NCBI GenBank assembly: GCA_022842245.1
Contig: JALHPZ010000004.1
Span: 1-64,000, forward strand
Reading direction: 5' to 3'
Origin: Gemmataceae bacterium
GTDB taxonomy: Bacteria; Planctomycetota; Planctomycetia; Gemmatales; Gemmataceae
Length of the DNA: 64,000 nucleotides
Shown: in pieces, positions 1 to 10,269 of the stretch
Layout: each line of letters opens with the position of its first letter
How positions within the stretch are numbered: the stretch's first letter is position 1
Made by a program: the position numbers and the translations under genes
The notes under the pieces: model-generated
The model's input: the letters and a program-made list of their open reading frames with translations, nothing else
Told to the model about the DNA's origin: nothing
The model's database searches: none

Positions 1-2
1 CA

Positions 3-60
3 TGGCGACGTCCTGTCGAATGGAAGGTGTGAGAACCCCCACTCTGGCCGGACGTCGCCA
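3..60. repeat. 11-bp perfect inverted repeat (hairpin) at left edge
   Basis: TGGCGACGTCC at 3-13 is the exact reverse complement of GGACGTCGCCA at 50-60, with a 36-nt spacer. It lies 44 nt past the stop codon of the minus-strand gene ending at 104, so it could be a transcription-end hairpin for that gene. No T-tract follows, so this is only a possibility. It could equally be an end of a mobile element lying mostly outside the window. Confidence 0.5.
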
Positions 61-103
61 CTTTCGCCAGCCCAACTCCCTGACAGGTCAACAAGTTAAG
101 GAT

Positions 104-358
104 TCACGCAACGGCATTCCACTCCTGCCCATTCGGCTGTAAAGCCCCTCGGCGCAAATTAATAATCATATACAACTGAAAATGCAAATATGTAATCCAA
201 ATAGTAAACGTCAAAATAACCATAGCGGGACCCGCAACCGGGTCTTGCTGGTCTTTAGGTAGGTGCATATTAATTGTAAAATGATAAACAAAAACCACAA
301 AGTAAATTGCAATCAAGCCACCGATTACTGCTTTCATTCGTAGCGAAAGCGGTAGCAT
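104..358 (-). CDS. small AT-rich membrane protein downstream of RHS gene
   Basis: This is an 84-residue protein of unknown function. It has two clear hydrophobic segments, about residues 10-30 (VIGGLIAIYFVVFVYHF) and 47-70 (MVILTFTIWITYLHF), joined by a short polar loop. The ATG at 356-358 is chosen because GGAGGA stands 7 nt upstream; an in-frame GTG at 371-373 overlaps that Shine-Dalgarno and is less likely. The DNA is much more AT-rich than the rest of the window, which suggests transfer. It follows the RHS gene on the same strand after 108 nt, the position where RHS immunity genes are usually found. An immunity role is inference from position only. Confidence 0.6.
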   Translation of the reverse strand: MLPLSLRMKAVIGGLIAIYFVVFVYHFTINMHLPKDQQDPVAGPAMVILTFTIWITYLHFQLYMIINLRRGALQPNGQEWNAVA

Positions 359-466
359 AAAATAATCCTCCACGTTAAGCGGGTTGCAAAATGAAATAGG
401 TCCTAGCTAATTATCATATGACGAACAGCGATACGAATGGTATAAATAATCGGTCAACAATAATTG

Positions 467-2542
467 CTAATCAGTTGCAACAGGACCTATTGATGTACGG
501 CCTGGACCACTTCCGTAGTTGGTATAACCTGCGCCGCCGGTGCCGTTTCTGCCAACATAAGAAGCCATCGCGCCAGCAACAACTAGTCCTGCCCGTGTAA
601 TAATGAAACCGCCTGTAGCGCCGATCGCCAAACTTGCCACTTCGTCAGTTTCTGCAACGCCAGCGACTGTGCCGGTGACCAATCCGACTGCGATCGGAGC
701 GGCCAGCCCTCCTGTACCAATGACGATCGCAGTCACACCGGCTCCTACAAGGCCGGCAATTAAAAAACTTCGTGTGCGCCATAAGCCATATGGATCGGTA
801 TCTACTGTTGGTGCGTTCTCAATGAATCGATAAAGGTTTTCATCTTTAGCCGCGAAGAGTATCGGATCCACCCGCCCCCAACGCCCCTGCGTCGCAGAGT
901 ATTCACGATGGCGCACGTGGTGAGCGCCGCTCGCCGCTACGAGCCTCAACCCTTGGTGCTGGTGCGCCCACGAGTCAACGCTGCTGCCGATGCTGGACCA
1001 GCCGGAACTCAGGATCGTCGCCACGCCGAAGGGGTCGTAGGCGTTATGCTCCACGATGCTGCCGCTCGTGTTCAGCAGGCCCGTCACGTTGAAGTTCGCG
1101 TCGTGCGTCGGGTAGAGGCGTTCGTCCAGCGAGCCGTTCGCATCCGAATCGCGATCGCGTGTGATCATCGCATCCACATAGACTGGACTCCACACGAAGC
1201 TGGCGGTCGCGTTCCCGCCGACGCGCTCTTCCAACACCTGCCATTCGTTCGAATAGTACAGGTCCTTCGCGGTGCCGTCGTCTTCCACGACGCGATAGTT
1301 GCGCGCATCGTACTCGTACTCGATCAGCGTCGCGCCGCCGCTGGCCTTCACCTCCACCACGCGGTTCCAGCCATCATAGACGAATTGCTTGCCGGTCTCG
1401 TCCGTCGTCATGTTGCCGTTCGGGTCGAACGCCAGCGAGTTGCCGGCCATCACGGTCAGTTCGTTCTGCTTGTTGTGGGTGCGCGTGACGGGACTACCGC
1501 CGTTCGTCGTCACGCTCTCCATATTGCCGAGGGCGTCGTAATCCCAGGCCAGCGTTCGCGCGCCGCTGTTGCGATTGAAGGCGATGATCTGGTTCAGGTT
1601 GTCGTAGGTGTACACTTCGTTGAACGCGCTGTTCACCGCGTTCGTGCGGCTCGTGCGATTGCCATTGCGATCATAGGCATATTGATACCGGTCCACCGGC
1701 GTGCCCGACTTGTCCCAGTTCTGGTCCACGATCCGACCGAAGCGATCGAGGCCGGCGTATTGGTCCCCGGCGTCGGCCGGCGTGCCGATGTACGTGAGGT
1801 TCACGCCCGGCTGCGGATGGCTCCGCACCACCACCGTGCCGAGGCCGAGATAATCGTAACCTTCCAGCGTCGTGCCGCCGTCGCTGATGCTGCTCAATCG
1901 AGAGATGTCGGCGTTCAAGCCCGACGAGTAATTGAACGCTAAACTTCGACCATTCGGGTACGTCATCCCCGTCAATCGCGAATGATTCGCGCCCGAAGGC
2001 ATTTCGCTGTAGGCGTATTGGACCTTCGGCGAAGTCGACGTGTTCACCGCCCCGGAGTGGGATTGCCACTCGGTGACAAGCTGCCCCAGACCGTTGTAGG
2101 CTCGCTGCACCTGGTTCACGATGTTCCCGCCCGTCGTCGCGTCCCGGCTGGTCAGGAGGTACGGGTTCCCTTGCCCGTCGTATTCCGTGCTGATCCGCCG
2201 CACCGCGCCATCGACATTCGTTCCCAGCGTAGTCAGCACGTCGTCGGTCAGACGGCCCAATACATCGTAACCGAACGTGTGCAGATTGCCATTGCGATCT
2301 TCGCTCGTCAGCGTCTGGCCCAGCGCGTTCACGGTCACATGCTCGTCCTCGCTGGAACTGGCGGTAAATATGACGGGCAATGTCGAGAGCCGGGCTACGG
2401 TGACGCGGCAAAACGTCCGTAAAGACGAATCGGTACAACTCCAGCATCGATATCCGATCAATCGGAACAGCGGGAGGAGGCCAAGACCGGCATCGCTGAC
2501 GGAAGGGTCGCGAAAATGAGTGGGTGCGGTGCTTCTCAGCAC
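467..2542 (-). pseudogene. 5'-truncated RHS/YD-repeat protein
   Basis: The open frame shows many YD repeats (GYDVLGRL, YAYDRNGNR, YTYDNLNQ, WDYDALGNM, EYEYDARNY), then an RHS-associated core (YDPFG, GRWGRVDP, NLYRFIENAP, TDPYGLW). RHS proteins are large wall or export-associated shells that carry a variable C-terminal toxin. Here the variable tail after DPYGLW is about 110 residues, Gly/Ala-rich and hydrophobic, and matches no toxin I recognise. RHS-like sequence begins only near 2350; the 64 residues before that look non-coding and the frame opens at a GTG with no signal peptide. Full RHS genes are usually much longer, so this is a 3' remnant. The break lies about 215 bp from a duplicated tRNA-Phe fragment, which fits loss of the 5' part during integration or excision. 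Confidence 0.75.
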
Positions 2543-2564
2543 CGGCCCGTATCGGTTGGCATCG

Positions 2565-2607
2565 AGTGGGCAGTCCCGGGATTGAACCGGAGACCTAACG
2601 ACTTTCA
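2565..2607 (-). other. tRNA-Phe 3' fragment, attachment-site-like direct repeat
   Basis: 43 bp match 4028-4070 in the same orientation with two substitutions (g to a at 2591, t to c at 2602). The copied stretch covers the T arm, variable loop, 3' acceptor strand and part of the anticodon arm of tRNA-Phe(GAA). A duplicated tRNA 3' end at a fixed distance from the intact gene is the usual footprint of a tRNA-targeting integrase. No integrase gene is visible between the two copies. Confidence 0.8.
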
Positions 2608-2764
2608 GACGCCCAGAAACTCCAGCGAAAAACGAGCGAATGGCCTTGAAATCCTAGCATTTAACACAACGCACATCGGAAGCAACCCGCGAATGACAAC
2701 ATGCGAAAACAAGGCGATTTCGCGTCTTTACAACAGCACCGGATGTAAATGTTGTAGACCCGTT

Positions 2765-3484
2765 TCACCCCTTCCCCAGCACGCCATCGACGACCCAGCA
2801 CCCTCGCACATGCGGCCCATCGCCCCGGCAGTGGGCCAGCACATCGGCGTCCTCGCACCCCGCATCCTGGAGCGCGTCCGCCAGAATCGGCAGTCGGTCG
2901 AACGCCCGGTCTTCGTAGATGCCGCGAGCGAGTTTCACGACCGCGCTAGGCCGCCAGCGTGCGGGGAACGTAACGGGCCGGAACGGGTTGCCGAAGACGC
3001 ATCGGATCGCGCCGCACAGCCAGCGGAGTTCGCCGTGCCAGTCCCCGCCCAGCTTATTCATCGCCTCGACGGCATCCTCCCAAAGTAGCGTGTCTCGCGG
3101 TGATGATGAGTACGTGGGGGCCGAAGGGTCGGGAGCCGAACTGCCGACATGCCAATCGAACACGTCATGACCGGTCGCCCATACGCTCGTGGCCGTCCCG
3201 CGACAGTCGTACCGGTTCTTTGCCCGATCGTACTTGCGGACCGCGTCCATCGCCTTTCTCGCTCCGACTTCGGCCGCCGCGAGTTCCTCGATTCCCGCAG
3301 CGCCGTCCGCGAATCGCTCGGCCACCTCGATTGCGTCCCGACTCCGGGAGTCTTTGAGAGCGGGCCAGAGGTGCCGCCCCAATCCACACGCGAGCAATCG
3401 CCGTTTCCGGTCAACTACCTCTCCGCCGATATGCGCGAACATCGTGTTCGGTGCACCCGAGTTCAACCATTCCGTTTCCGTCAT
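2765..3484 (-). CDS. Gemmata-type paralogous family protein (MTExEWL family)
   Basis: This 239-residue protein begins MTETEWLNS and ends with FDRLPILADALQDAGC, LAHCRGDGPHVRGCWVVD and VLGKG. These N- and C-terminal motifs mark a family present in many copies in Gemmata-like genomes; its function is unknown. The ATG at 3482-3484 is preceded by AGGAGGG at good spacing. The gene lies alone between the two tRNA-Phe repeats. The middle part (about 70-130), often repetitive in relatives, is poorly conserved here. No catalytic motif is visible. The family assignment rests on recalled motif similarity. Confidence 0.8.
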   Translation of the reverse strand: MTETEWLNSGAPNTMFAHIGGEVVDRKRRLLACGLGRHLWPALKDSRSRDAIEVAERFADGAAGIEELAAAEVGARKAMDAVRKYDRAKNRYDCRGTATSVWATGHDVFDWHVGSSAPDPSAPTYSSSPRDTLLWEDAVEAMNKLGGDWHGELRWLCGAIRCVFGNPFRPVTFPARWRPSAVVKLARGIYEDRAFDRLPILADALQDAGCEDADVLAHCRGDGPHVRGCWVVDGVLGKG

Positions 3485-3594
3485 CGCCGACCCTCCTGCC
3501 AATCCATTCAGGATACGACCTCGCGGTTACGGGTAGCACCGATATGCCCCACTCGTCGATGCGAGAATCAACCATCCGCACCGGGGAACCCACA

Positions 3595-3958
3595 ATGACC
3601 GCACGACAGTTAGCCGCATTCAAGGGAAAACTCGACCGCCAAGCGAAGGAAGCCGAGCAACGGGCCCGATTCGCCAAAAAAGGAAATGTTCCACGGCGGC
3701 AGAGGAACGCCGAGCTATCATCGATGAATATTTGTGGCCCCGGATCGGGGAGCGGACGGGGCTCGGGATCGTTCCGCCAACATGCGGGCGAACTCTTGTT
3801 CAGCTTGTGGGGAGTTCCACGGCCCGAGAACTATCCGACGGCGGGAGGCCTTCCCGTACGTCAATCACGGTGGAACCTTCGTGATTGCGGACGTTCGGGA
3901 TGGGATTTTTGGAGCGGTCGTTCTAATGGCTATCTTAGTGCGGGAACTCCCGCAATAA
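3595..3958 (+). pseudogene. probable frameshifted small ORF in tRNA-bounded island
   Basis: An ATG at 3595 opens a charged helical N-terminus (MTARQLAAFKGKLDRQAKEAEQ) that stays plausible to about 3715. A second frame then gives IIDEYLWPRIGERTGLGIV, and a third gives FVIADVRDGIFGAVVLMAI up to a TAA at 3956-3958. Protein-like sequence moving through three frames suggests a decayed gene. I do not recognise the family. The rest of 3485-4029 holds no other gene that I can support. Confidence 0.3.
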
Positions 3959-4029
3959 GAGCATCTTGAGAACGCGATTCAGAACGTAGGAATTTAAGAT
4001 TTTTGCTTCGTTCAAAGGCTAATTCGCAG

Positions 4030-4102
4030 TGGGCAGTCCCGGGATTGAACCGGGGACCTAACGATTTTCAGTCGTTCGCTCTACCAGCTGAGCTAACTGC
4101 CC
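4030..4102 (-). tRNA. tRNA-Phe (anticodon GAA)
   Basis: The 73-nt minus-strand sequence folds as a complete cloverleaf: acceptor stem GGGCAGT with ACTGCCC, D stem GCTC/GAGC, anticodon stem AACGA/TCGTT with loop CTGAAAA (anticodon GAA), variable AGGTC, and T stem CCCGG/CCGGG around TTCAATC. The discriminator base is A and CCA is not encoded. Its 3' end faces the island at lower coordinates, as expected for an integration target. Confidence 0.97.
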
Positions 4103-4151
4103 TCGTGAAGGGATGATACGAGTACCATCCCCCGCCGTCAACGGACACGCG

Positions 4152-4715
4152 TCAGTCGTCTAGGTTCGCGTTCGTCGGCCCGTCGACCTTGATTCCCTTC
4201 TTCGCCGCCATCTCGACCAGTTTCTTGATCGGGCCGTTCTTCATCAGGTCCCCCGACGGCACCTTTTCTGAACCGCCCGACTTCAGGTTGAAGTTCAGGT
4301 AGTAGCTCGTCGATTTACGGCCGCGGCGGCCGGTCTTTTCTTCCATCGAACCGTGGATGTTTGCCACGTTGTCCCACTTGATGTTGAAGTAAGTGGGCGA
4401 GAAGAAGAAGCCGGTGCTGAGTTCGAAGTGGTCGTCGTCGATGACGGCGCGGTCGAAGAACATGTTCGGGCCGAAGAGCATGCCGACGATGCCGACGAGG
4501 ATGGCGACCCAAGCCCCCTGTTTCTTTCGAACCGTGAAGAGGACACCCCCGACAATCAGCAGGAGCGCGACCACGGTGATGAGTGTCGGGATCCACCATT
4601 GGAACTTGAAGGTGGAACCCGAACCAGTTTGCGACTCGGAGACACAACCCGTGAGGCAAAGGCAGCATGCAACGGCGAGGACGCCGGCGAAACGAATGCC
4701 GCGAACACGATTCAT
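4152..4715 (-). CDS. putative membrane-anchored lipoprotein
   Basis: The 187-residue product has a lipoprotein signal peptide with lipobox LTGC (cysteine near residue 24). Two further hydrophobic segments follow, about 41-62 (WIPTLITVVALLLIVGGVLF) and 70-90 (GAWVAILVGIVGMLFG). The soluble C-terminal part (about 92-187) is charged and includes a DDDHFELSTGFFFSP stretch and a basic TGRRGRKS patch. It resembles small PH-like membrane proteins in layout, but I cannot assign a family. It starts 34 bp after the thiC stop on the same strand and may be read from the same transcript. Confidence 0.75.
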   Translation of the reverse strand: MNRVRGIRFAGVLAVACCLCLTGCVSESQTGSGSTFKFQWWIPTLITVVALLLIVGGVLFTVRKKQGAWVAILVGIVGMLFGPNMFFDRAVIDDDHFELSTGFFFSPTYFNIKWDNVANIHGSMEEKTGRRGRKSTSYYLNFNLKSGGSEKVPSGDLMKNGPIKKLVEMAAKKGIKVDGPTNANLDD

Positions 4716-4749
4716 CGCACGAACTCCCGAGGGAAAAGATCGTGCGAGT

Positions 4750-6287
<1,538 letters not shown>

Positions 6288-6412
6288 TGAGATGATTATA
6301 GTCGGCGCGGGCGGCGATTTTGAGTTGTTCACGAGATTCGGTTGTGGGAAACTGTTCGTCAACACCGCGTCCGGTCGTTCCCGACCGGTCCAACCATCCG
6401 CCGAGGTTCGCC

Positions 6413-7732
6413 ATGTCCCGATTGTTCGCATTGGTGTTCGTTCTCATTCCTTCTCTCGCGTTCGCCCAGAAGCCGACGCGCGAGCAAAAGGTGCTCGACG
6501 ACCGAAAGAAGGTCGAGGCCGAGGGGTTTTGGATCTACAACGATCTGGCAAAAGGCCGGGCCGAAGCGAAGAAGACGGGCAAGCCGATCATAGTCGTGCT
6601 CCGGTGCCTGCCGTGCGAAGAGTGCGTGAAACTCGACGACGAACTCGTGAACACCGATCCGGAAATCCGGCCGCTGCTCGAGAAGTTCGTCTGCGTGCGC
6701 ATCGTCGGAACGAACGGTCTCGACCTCGGCCAGTTCCAGTTCGACACCGATCAATCGTTCGCCGTCTTCTTCCTGAACGCCGACGGCACGGTCTACGGCC
6801 GCTTCGGTACGCGCTCGCACCGCACGAACTGGGTCGGAGACGTGTCGCTGCCCGGCCTCGCGAACGCCCTGCGCGGGGCGCTCGAACTGCACGCCGGCTA
6901 CCCGAAGAACGCCGACGCGCTCGCCGGCAAGAAGGGCAAGGCGCCCGAGTTCGCCCGGCCGGAACTGTTCCCGACGCTCAAGGACAAATACACGAGCAAG
7001 CTCGACTACGAAGGCAACGTCGTGCGAAGTTGCATCCACTGCCATCAGATCGGCGACGCCCGCCGCGAGTATTACCGCAGCCGGAAACAGGCGATTCCGG
7101 AGACGCTCCTCTTTCCGTTCCCGCATCCGAAGTCGATCGGGTTGATCCTCGATCCGAAGGAACGGGCGAAGGTACTCGAAGTGACGGCGAACTCGCTCGC
7201 GCAAACCGCTGGAGTGAAAGCGGGCGACGAAATCGTCTCGATGGGCCGGCAGCCCCTGCTCTCCATCGCCGATGTGCAATGGGTCCTGGAGAATGTGCCG
7301 GCCGATGGAGGCCGCGTCGAGATCCAGGTCCGGCGAGGCGGCGATACGACCGGGTTGTCGCTCGAACTTCCGAAGGGCTGGCGGCGGGCCGGGGACATCA
7401 CCTGGCGGTCGTCGTCGTGGGGCCTGCGCCGCATGGCGACGGGCGGCATCCTGTTCGAAGACCTGACGGCCGAAGACCGCAGCAAACTGAAGATCGATGG
7501 CTTCGCGCTCCGCGCCAAGCATGTCGGCGAGTACGGGGCACACGCCGCGGCGAAGAACGCCGGGGTCCGCAAGGGCGACATCATCACCTCGTGGGATGGT
7601 TCACGGACGTTTCGCACGGAATCGGACTTGCTCGCCCACGGCGTGACGGCACGCAAGCCGGGCGACAAGATCGCGGTGGAACTCCTCCGCGACGGCAAGA
7701 CCCTCAAGCTGCAACTCCCCATGCAGGATTGA
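6413..7732 (+). CDS. exported thioredoxin-fold protein with heme-like CxxCH and PDZ domain
   Basis: The product has 439 residues. A signal peptide (MSRLFALVFVLIPSLAFAQ) is followed by a thioredoxin-like domain (about 35-165) with C65-L-P-C68 and a further C71. Then comes a CIHCH motif (C207, C210, H211) that would bind heme c. A PDZ domain follows (about 240-300: GVKAGDEIVSMGRQPLLSIADVQ), then a second PDZ-like part (AGVRKGDIITSWDG). The ATG at 6413 has GAGG upstream and begins the signal peptide. Such proteins handle redox or protein quality in the periplasm; the exact substrate is unknown. It is divergent from thiC and upstream of the MoxR cluster. Confidence 0.85.
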   Translation: MSRLFALVFVLIPSLAFAQKPTREQKVLDDRKKVEAEGFWIYNDLAKGRAEAKKTGKPIIVVLRCLPCEECVKLDDELVNTDPEIRPLLEKFVCVRIVGTNGLDLGQFQFDTDQSFAVFFLNADGTVYGRFGTRSHRTNWVGDVSLPGLANALRGALELHAGYPKNADALAGKKGKAPEFARPELFPTLKDKYTSKLDYEGNVVRSCIHCHQIGDARREYYRSRKQAIPETLLFPFPHPKSIGLILDPKERAKVLEVTANSLAQTAGVKAGDEIVSMGRQPLLSIADVQWVLENVPADGGRVEIQVRRGGDTTGLSLELPKGWRRAGDITWRSSSWGLRRMATGGILFEDLTAEDRSKLKIDGFALRAKHVGEYGAHAAAKNAGVRKGDIITSWDGSRTFRTESDLLAHGVTARKPGDKIAVELLRDGKTLKLQLPMQD

Positions 7733-7885
7733 TCGCGTCGCGAAACATCACGGATTCCGTTTTCGTCTGAAGAGTGAGCGGCGCGCATTCGGGAACTTTT
7801 CCCTACCCGCGCGCCCCTCATTCTCCGTATCCTCGATTTTAGCCCTCCCCACGGTCCGAATCTCGACCACACGAGACCCCCGAAC

Positions 7886-8893
<1,008 letters not shown>

Positions 8894-8898
8894 AAACA

Positions 8899-8929
8899 GT
8901 TCCGAGTTCCGAGTTTCAAGTTCCAAGTT
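8899..8929. repeat. left arm of word-repeat inverted repeat
   Basis: The stretch is made of iterated words GTTCCGA and AAGTTCC. Its inner part GTTTCAAGTTCCAAGTT (8913-8929) is the exact reverse complement of 9363-9379. The pair brackets the four-helix-bundle gene. The left arm begins 6 nt after the moxR stop. Confidence 0.85.
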
Positions 8930-8967
8930 GGAAGCTGTAGAGTGGGAATCCGTGAAGGAGCTTGGAA

Positions 8968-9357
8968 ATGGCGCGGATCGAGCGGTTCGAAGATATCGAA
9001 TCGTGGAAGAAAGCCAGGGAGTTGACCCGCGAGATCTATCGAAACACGAGAGAAGGGCTTGTTTCCAAGGACTACCGGTATGTCAGCCAGATTCGTTCCG
9101 CGTCCGTTTCGATCATGTCGAACATCGCGGAGGGATTCGAACGGGACGGGAACAAGGAATTCAAACAGTTTCTCTATATCGCGAAGGCATCCGCCGGAGA
9201 GGTCCGCTCGTTGATTTACGTCGGGCTCGATGCAGGGTACTTTAGCGAAGAACAATCCCGGAACTTATTCGGATTGGTTCTCGATATTGTTCGACTCGTC
9301 GGAGGGTTCATCCGGCATCTCGAACAGACGGAATTGCAAGGACGGAAGCATTCCTGA
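8968..9357 (+). CDS. four-helix-bundle protein (23S rRNA intervening-sequence type)
   Basis: The 129-residue protein belongs to the TIGR02436-type four-helix-bundle family, related to proteins in 23S rRNA intervening sequences and to Avd of diversity-generating retroelements. Diagnostic sequence: FEDIESWKKARELTREIY at the start, RSASVSIMSNIAEGFER in helix 2, KEFKQFLYIAKASAGEVRSL in helix 3. Family members form basic oligomeric barrels thought to bind nucleic acid; the role of solitary members is unknown. The ATG at 8968 is preceded by AAGGAG at 7 nt. The gene is bracketed by 17-bp inverted repeats and splits the MoxR-DUF58 pair, so it looks inserted. Its TGA is in frame with the DUF58 gene just after it. 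Confidence 0.93.
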   Translation: MARIERFEDIESWKKARELTREIYRNTREGLVSKDYRYVSQIRSASVSIMSNIAEGFERDGNKEFKQFLYIAKASAGEVRSLIYVGLDAGYFSEEQSRNLFGLVLDIVRLVGGFIRHLEQTELQGRKHS

Positions 9358-9362
9358 CTTGG

Positions 9363-9392
9363 AACTTGGAACTTGAAACCTGGAACTGGCTT
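9363..9392. repeat. right arm of word-repeat inverted repeat
   Basis: AACTTGGAACTTGAAAC at 9363-9379 is the exact reverse complement of 8913-8929, and the word pattern continues to about 9390 (CCTGGAACTGG). The arm overlaps the likely TTG start of the DUF58 gene at 9373, so the start codon of that gene seems to be supplied by the repeat. Confidence 0.85.
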
Positions 9393-10266
9393 ACTCCAAC
9401 CCGATGTCTTGGCCCGCGCCGAAGCGCTCGGCGTGGCGGCGCGCCAGCTCGTTGAGGGCCTGCGCGTCGGGGACCACAAGTCGCCGTTCCGCGGCTTCTC
9501 CGTCGAGTTCGTGCAGCACCGCGAGTACGTGCCCGGCGACGATATCCGCCACATCGACTGGAAGAGCTACGGCCGCAGCGAACGGTACACGATCAAGCAG
9601 TACGAACAGGAAACGAACTACGTTGCCCACCTGATCGTCGACGGCAGCAACTCGATGCGCTTCGGCGAGGGGAACCAGAACAAGCTCGACTACGCCAAGC
9701 TGCTCGTCGCGTCGCTGAGCTACGTCATCGTGAAGCAGCGGGACGCCGTGGCGCTGCGGGTGTTCGATTCGAACTGGCGCGCCGAACTGCCCGCGAGCAG
9801 CCAGATGGGCCACGTGAACACCATCTGCAAGACCTTGGAGGAACTGCAACCGGCGGAGAAGACCGGCACGGGCCCGCTGCTCGAGCAGCTTGTCGAGCGC
9901 ATCACGCGGCGCGGCATCATCGCCATCTTCACCGACGGATTCGACGACGTGCCTTCGCTCCTCAAGGGTTTGAGGCACCTACGGTTCCGCGGCCACGAGG
10001 TCGTCCTCTTTCACATCCTCCACCGCGACGAGGTCGATTTCCCGCTCGACGGAAACGTGCGATTCATCGACCTCGAAGGGGTCGACGAACTGATGACGCG
10101 CCCGCACCTGCTCCGCCCGGCGTACCTGCGCATCGTGCAGTCCTACCTGAAGGAACTCGAGAAAGGCTGCGATTCCGGCGGCATCGAATACGTACGCATG
10201 GTGACGGACGTGCCCGTACGCCAGGCGCTTGGGGAATATCTCGTGCGCCGGTTGCAGCGAGGATAG
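9373..10266 (+). CDS. DUF58 domain protein (VWA-like), MoxR partner
   Basis: The 297-residue protein has the DUF58 signature EYVPGDDIRHIDWKSYGRSE (about 51-70), the KQYEQETN segment, and a VWA-like metal site DGSNSM (aspartate near residue 90). DUF58 proteins pair with MoxR ATPases in envelope-linked chaperone systems. Relatives begin close to the LQPDVLARAEAL region seen here. No ATG is available: the only plausible starts are TTG at 9373 or TTG at 9409, and the first lies inside the repeat right arm. The frame is open back to the TGA of the four-helix-bundle gene at 9355, so the original start was probably lost on insertion. It is followed after 3 nt by the BatA-like gene. Confidence 0.9.
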   Translation: MKPGTGLLQPDVLARAEALGVAARQLVEGLRVGDHKSPFRGFSVEFVQHREYVPGDDIRHIDWKSYGRSERYTIKQYEQETNYVAHLIVDGSNSMRFGEGNQNKLDYAKLLVASLSYVIVKQRDAVALRVFDSNWRAELPASSQMGHVNTICKTLEELQPAEKTGTGPLLEQLVERITRRGIIAIFTDGFDDVPSLLKGLRHLRFRGHEVVLFHILHRDEVDFPLDGNVRFIDLEGVDELMTRPHLLRPAYLRIVQSYLKELEKGCDSGGIEYVRMVTDVPVRQALGEYLVRRLQRG

Positions 10267-10269
10267 CGG

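Noticed and set aside
2351..2542. N-terminal 64 residues of the RHS frame as real coding sequence
   Set aside because: No signal peptide, no YD motif and Ser/Arg/Cys-rich noise; the RHS pattern starts at about 2350.
1..4102. Prophage
   Set aside because: No capsid, portal, terminase or integrase genes; only RHS, family and broken ORFs.
8899..9392. Diversity-generating retroelement with Avd
   Set aside because: The four-helix-bundle protein is Avd-like, but there is no reverse transcriptase and no template/variable repeat in the window.
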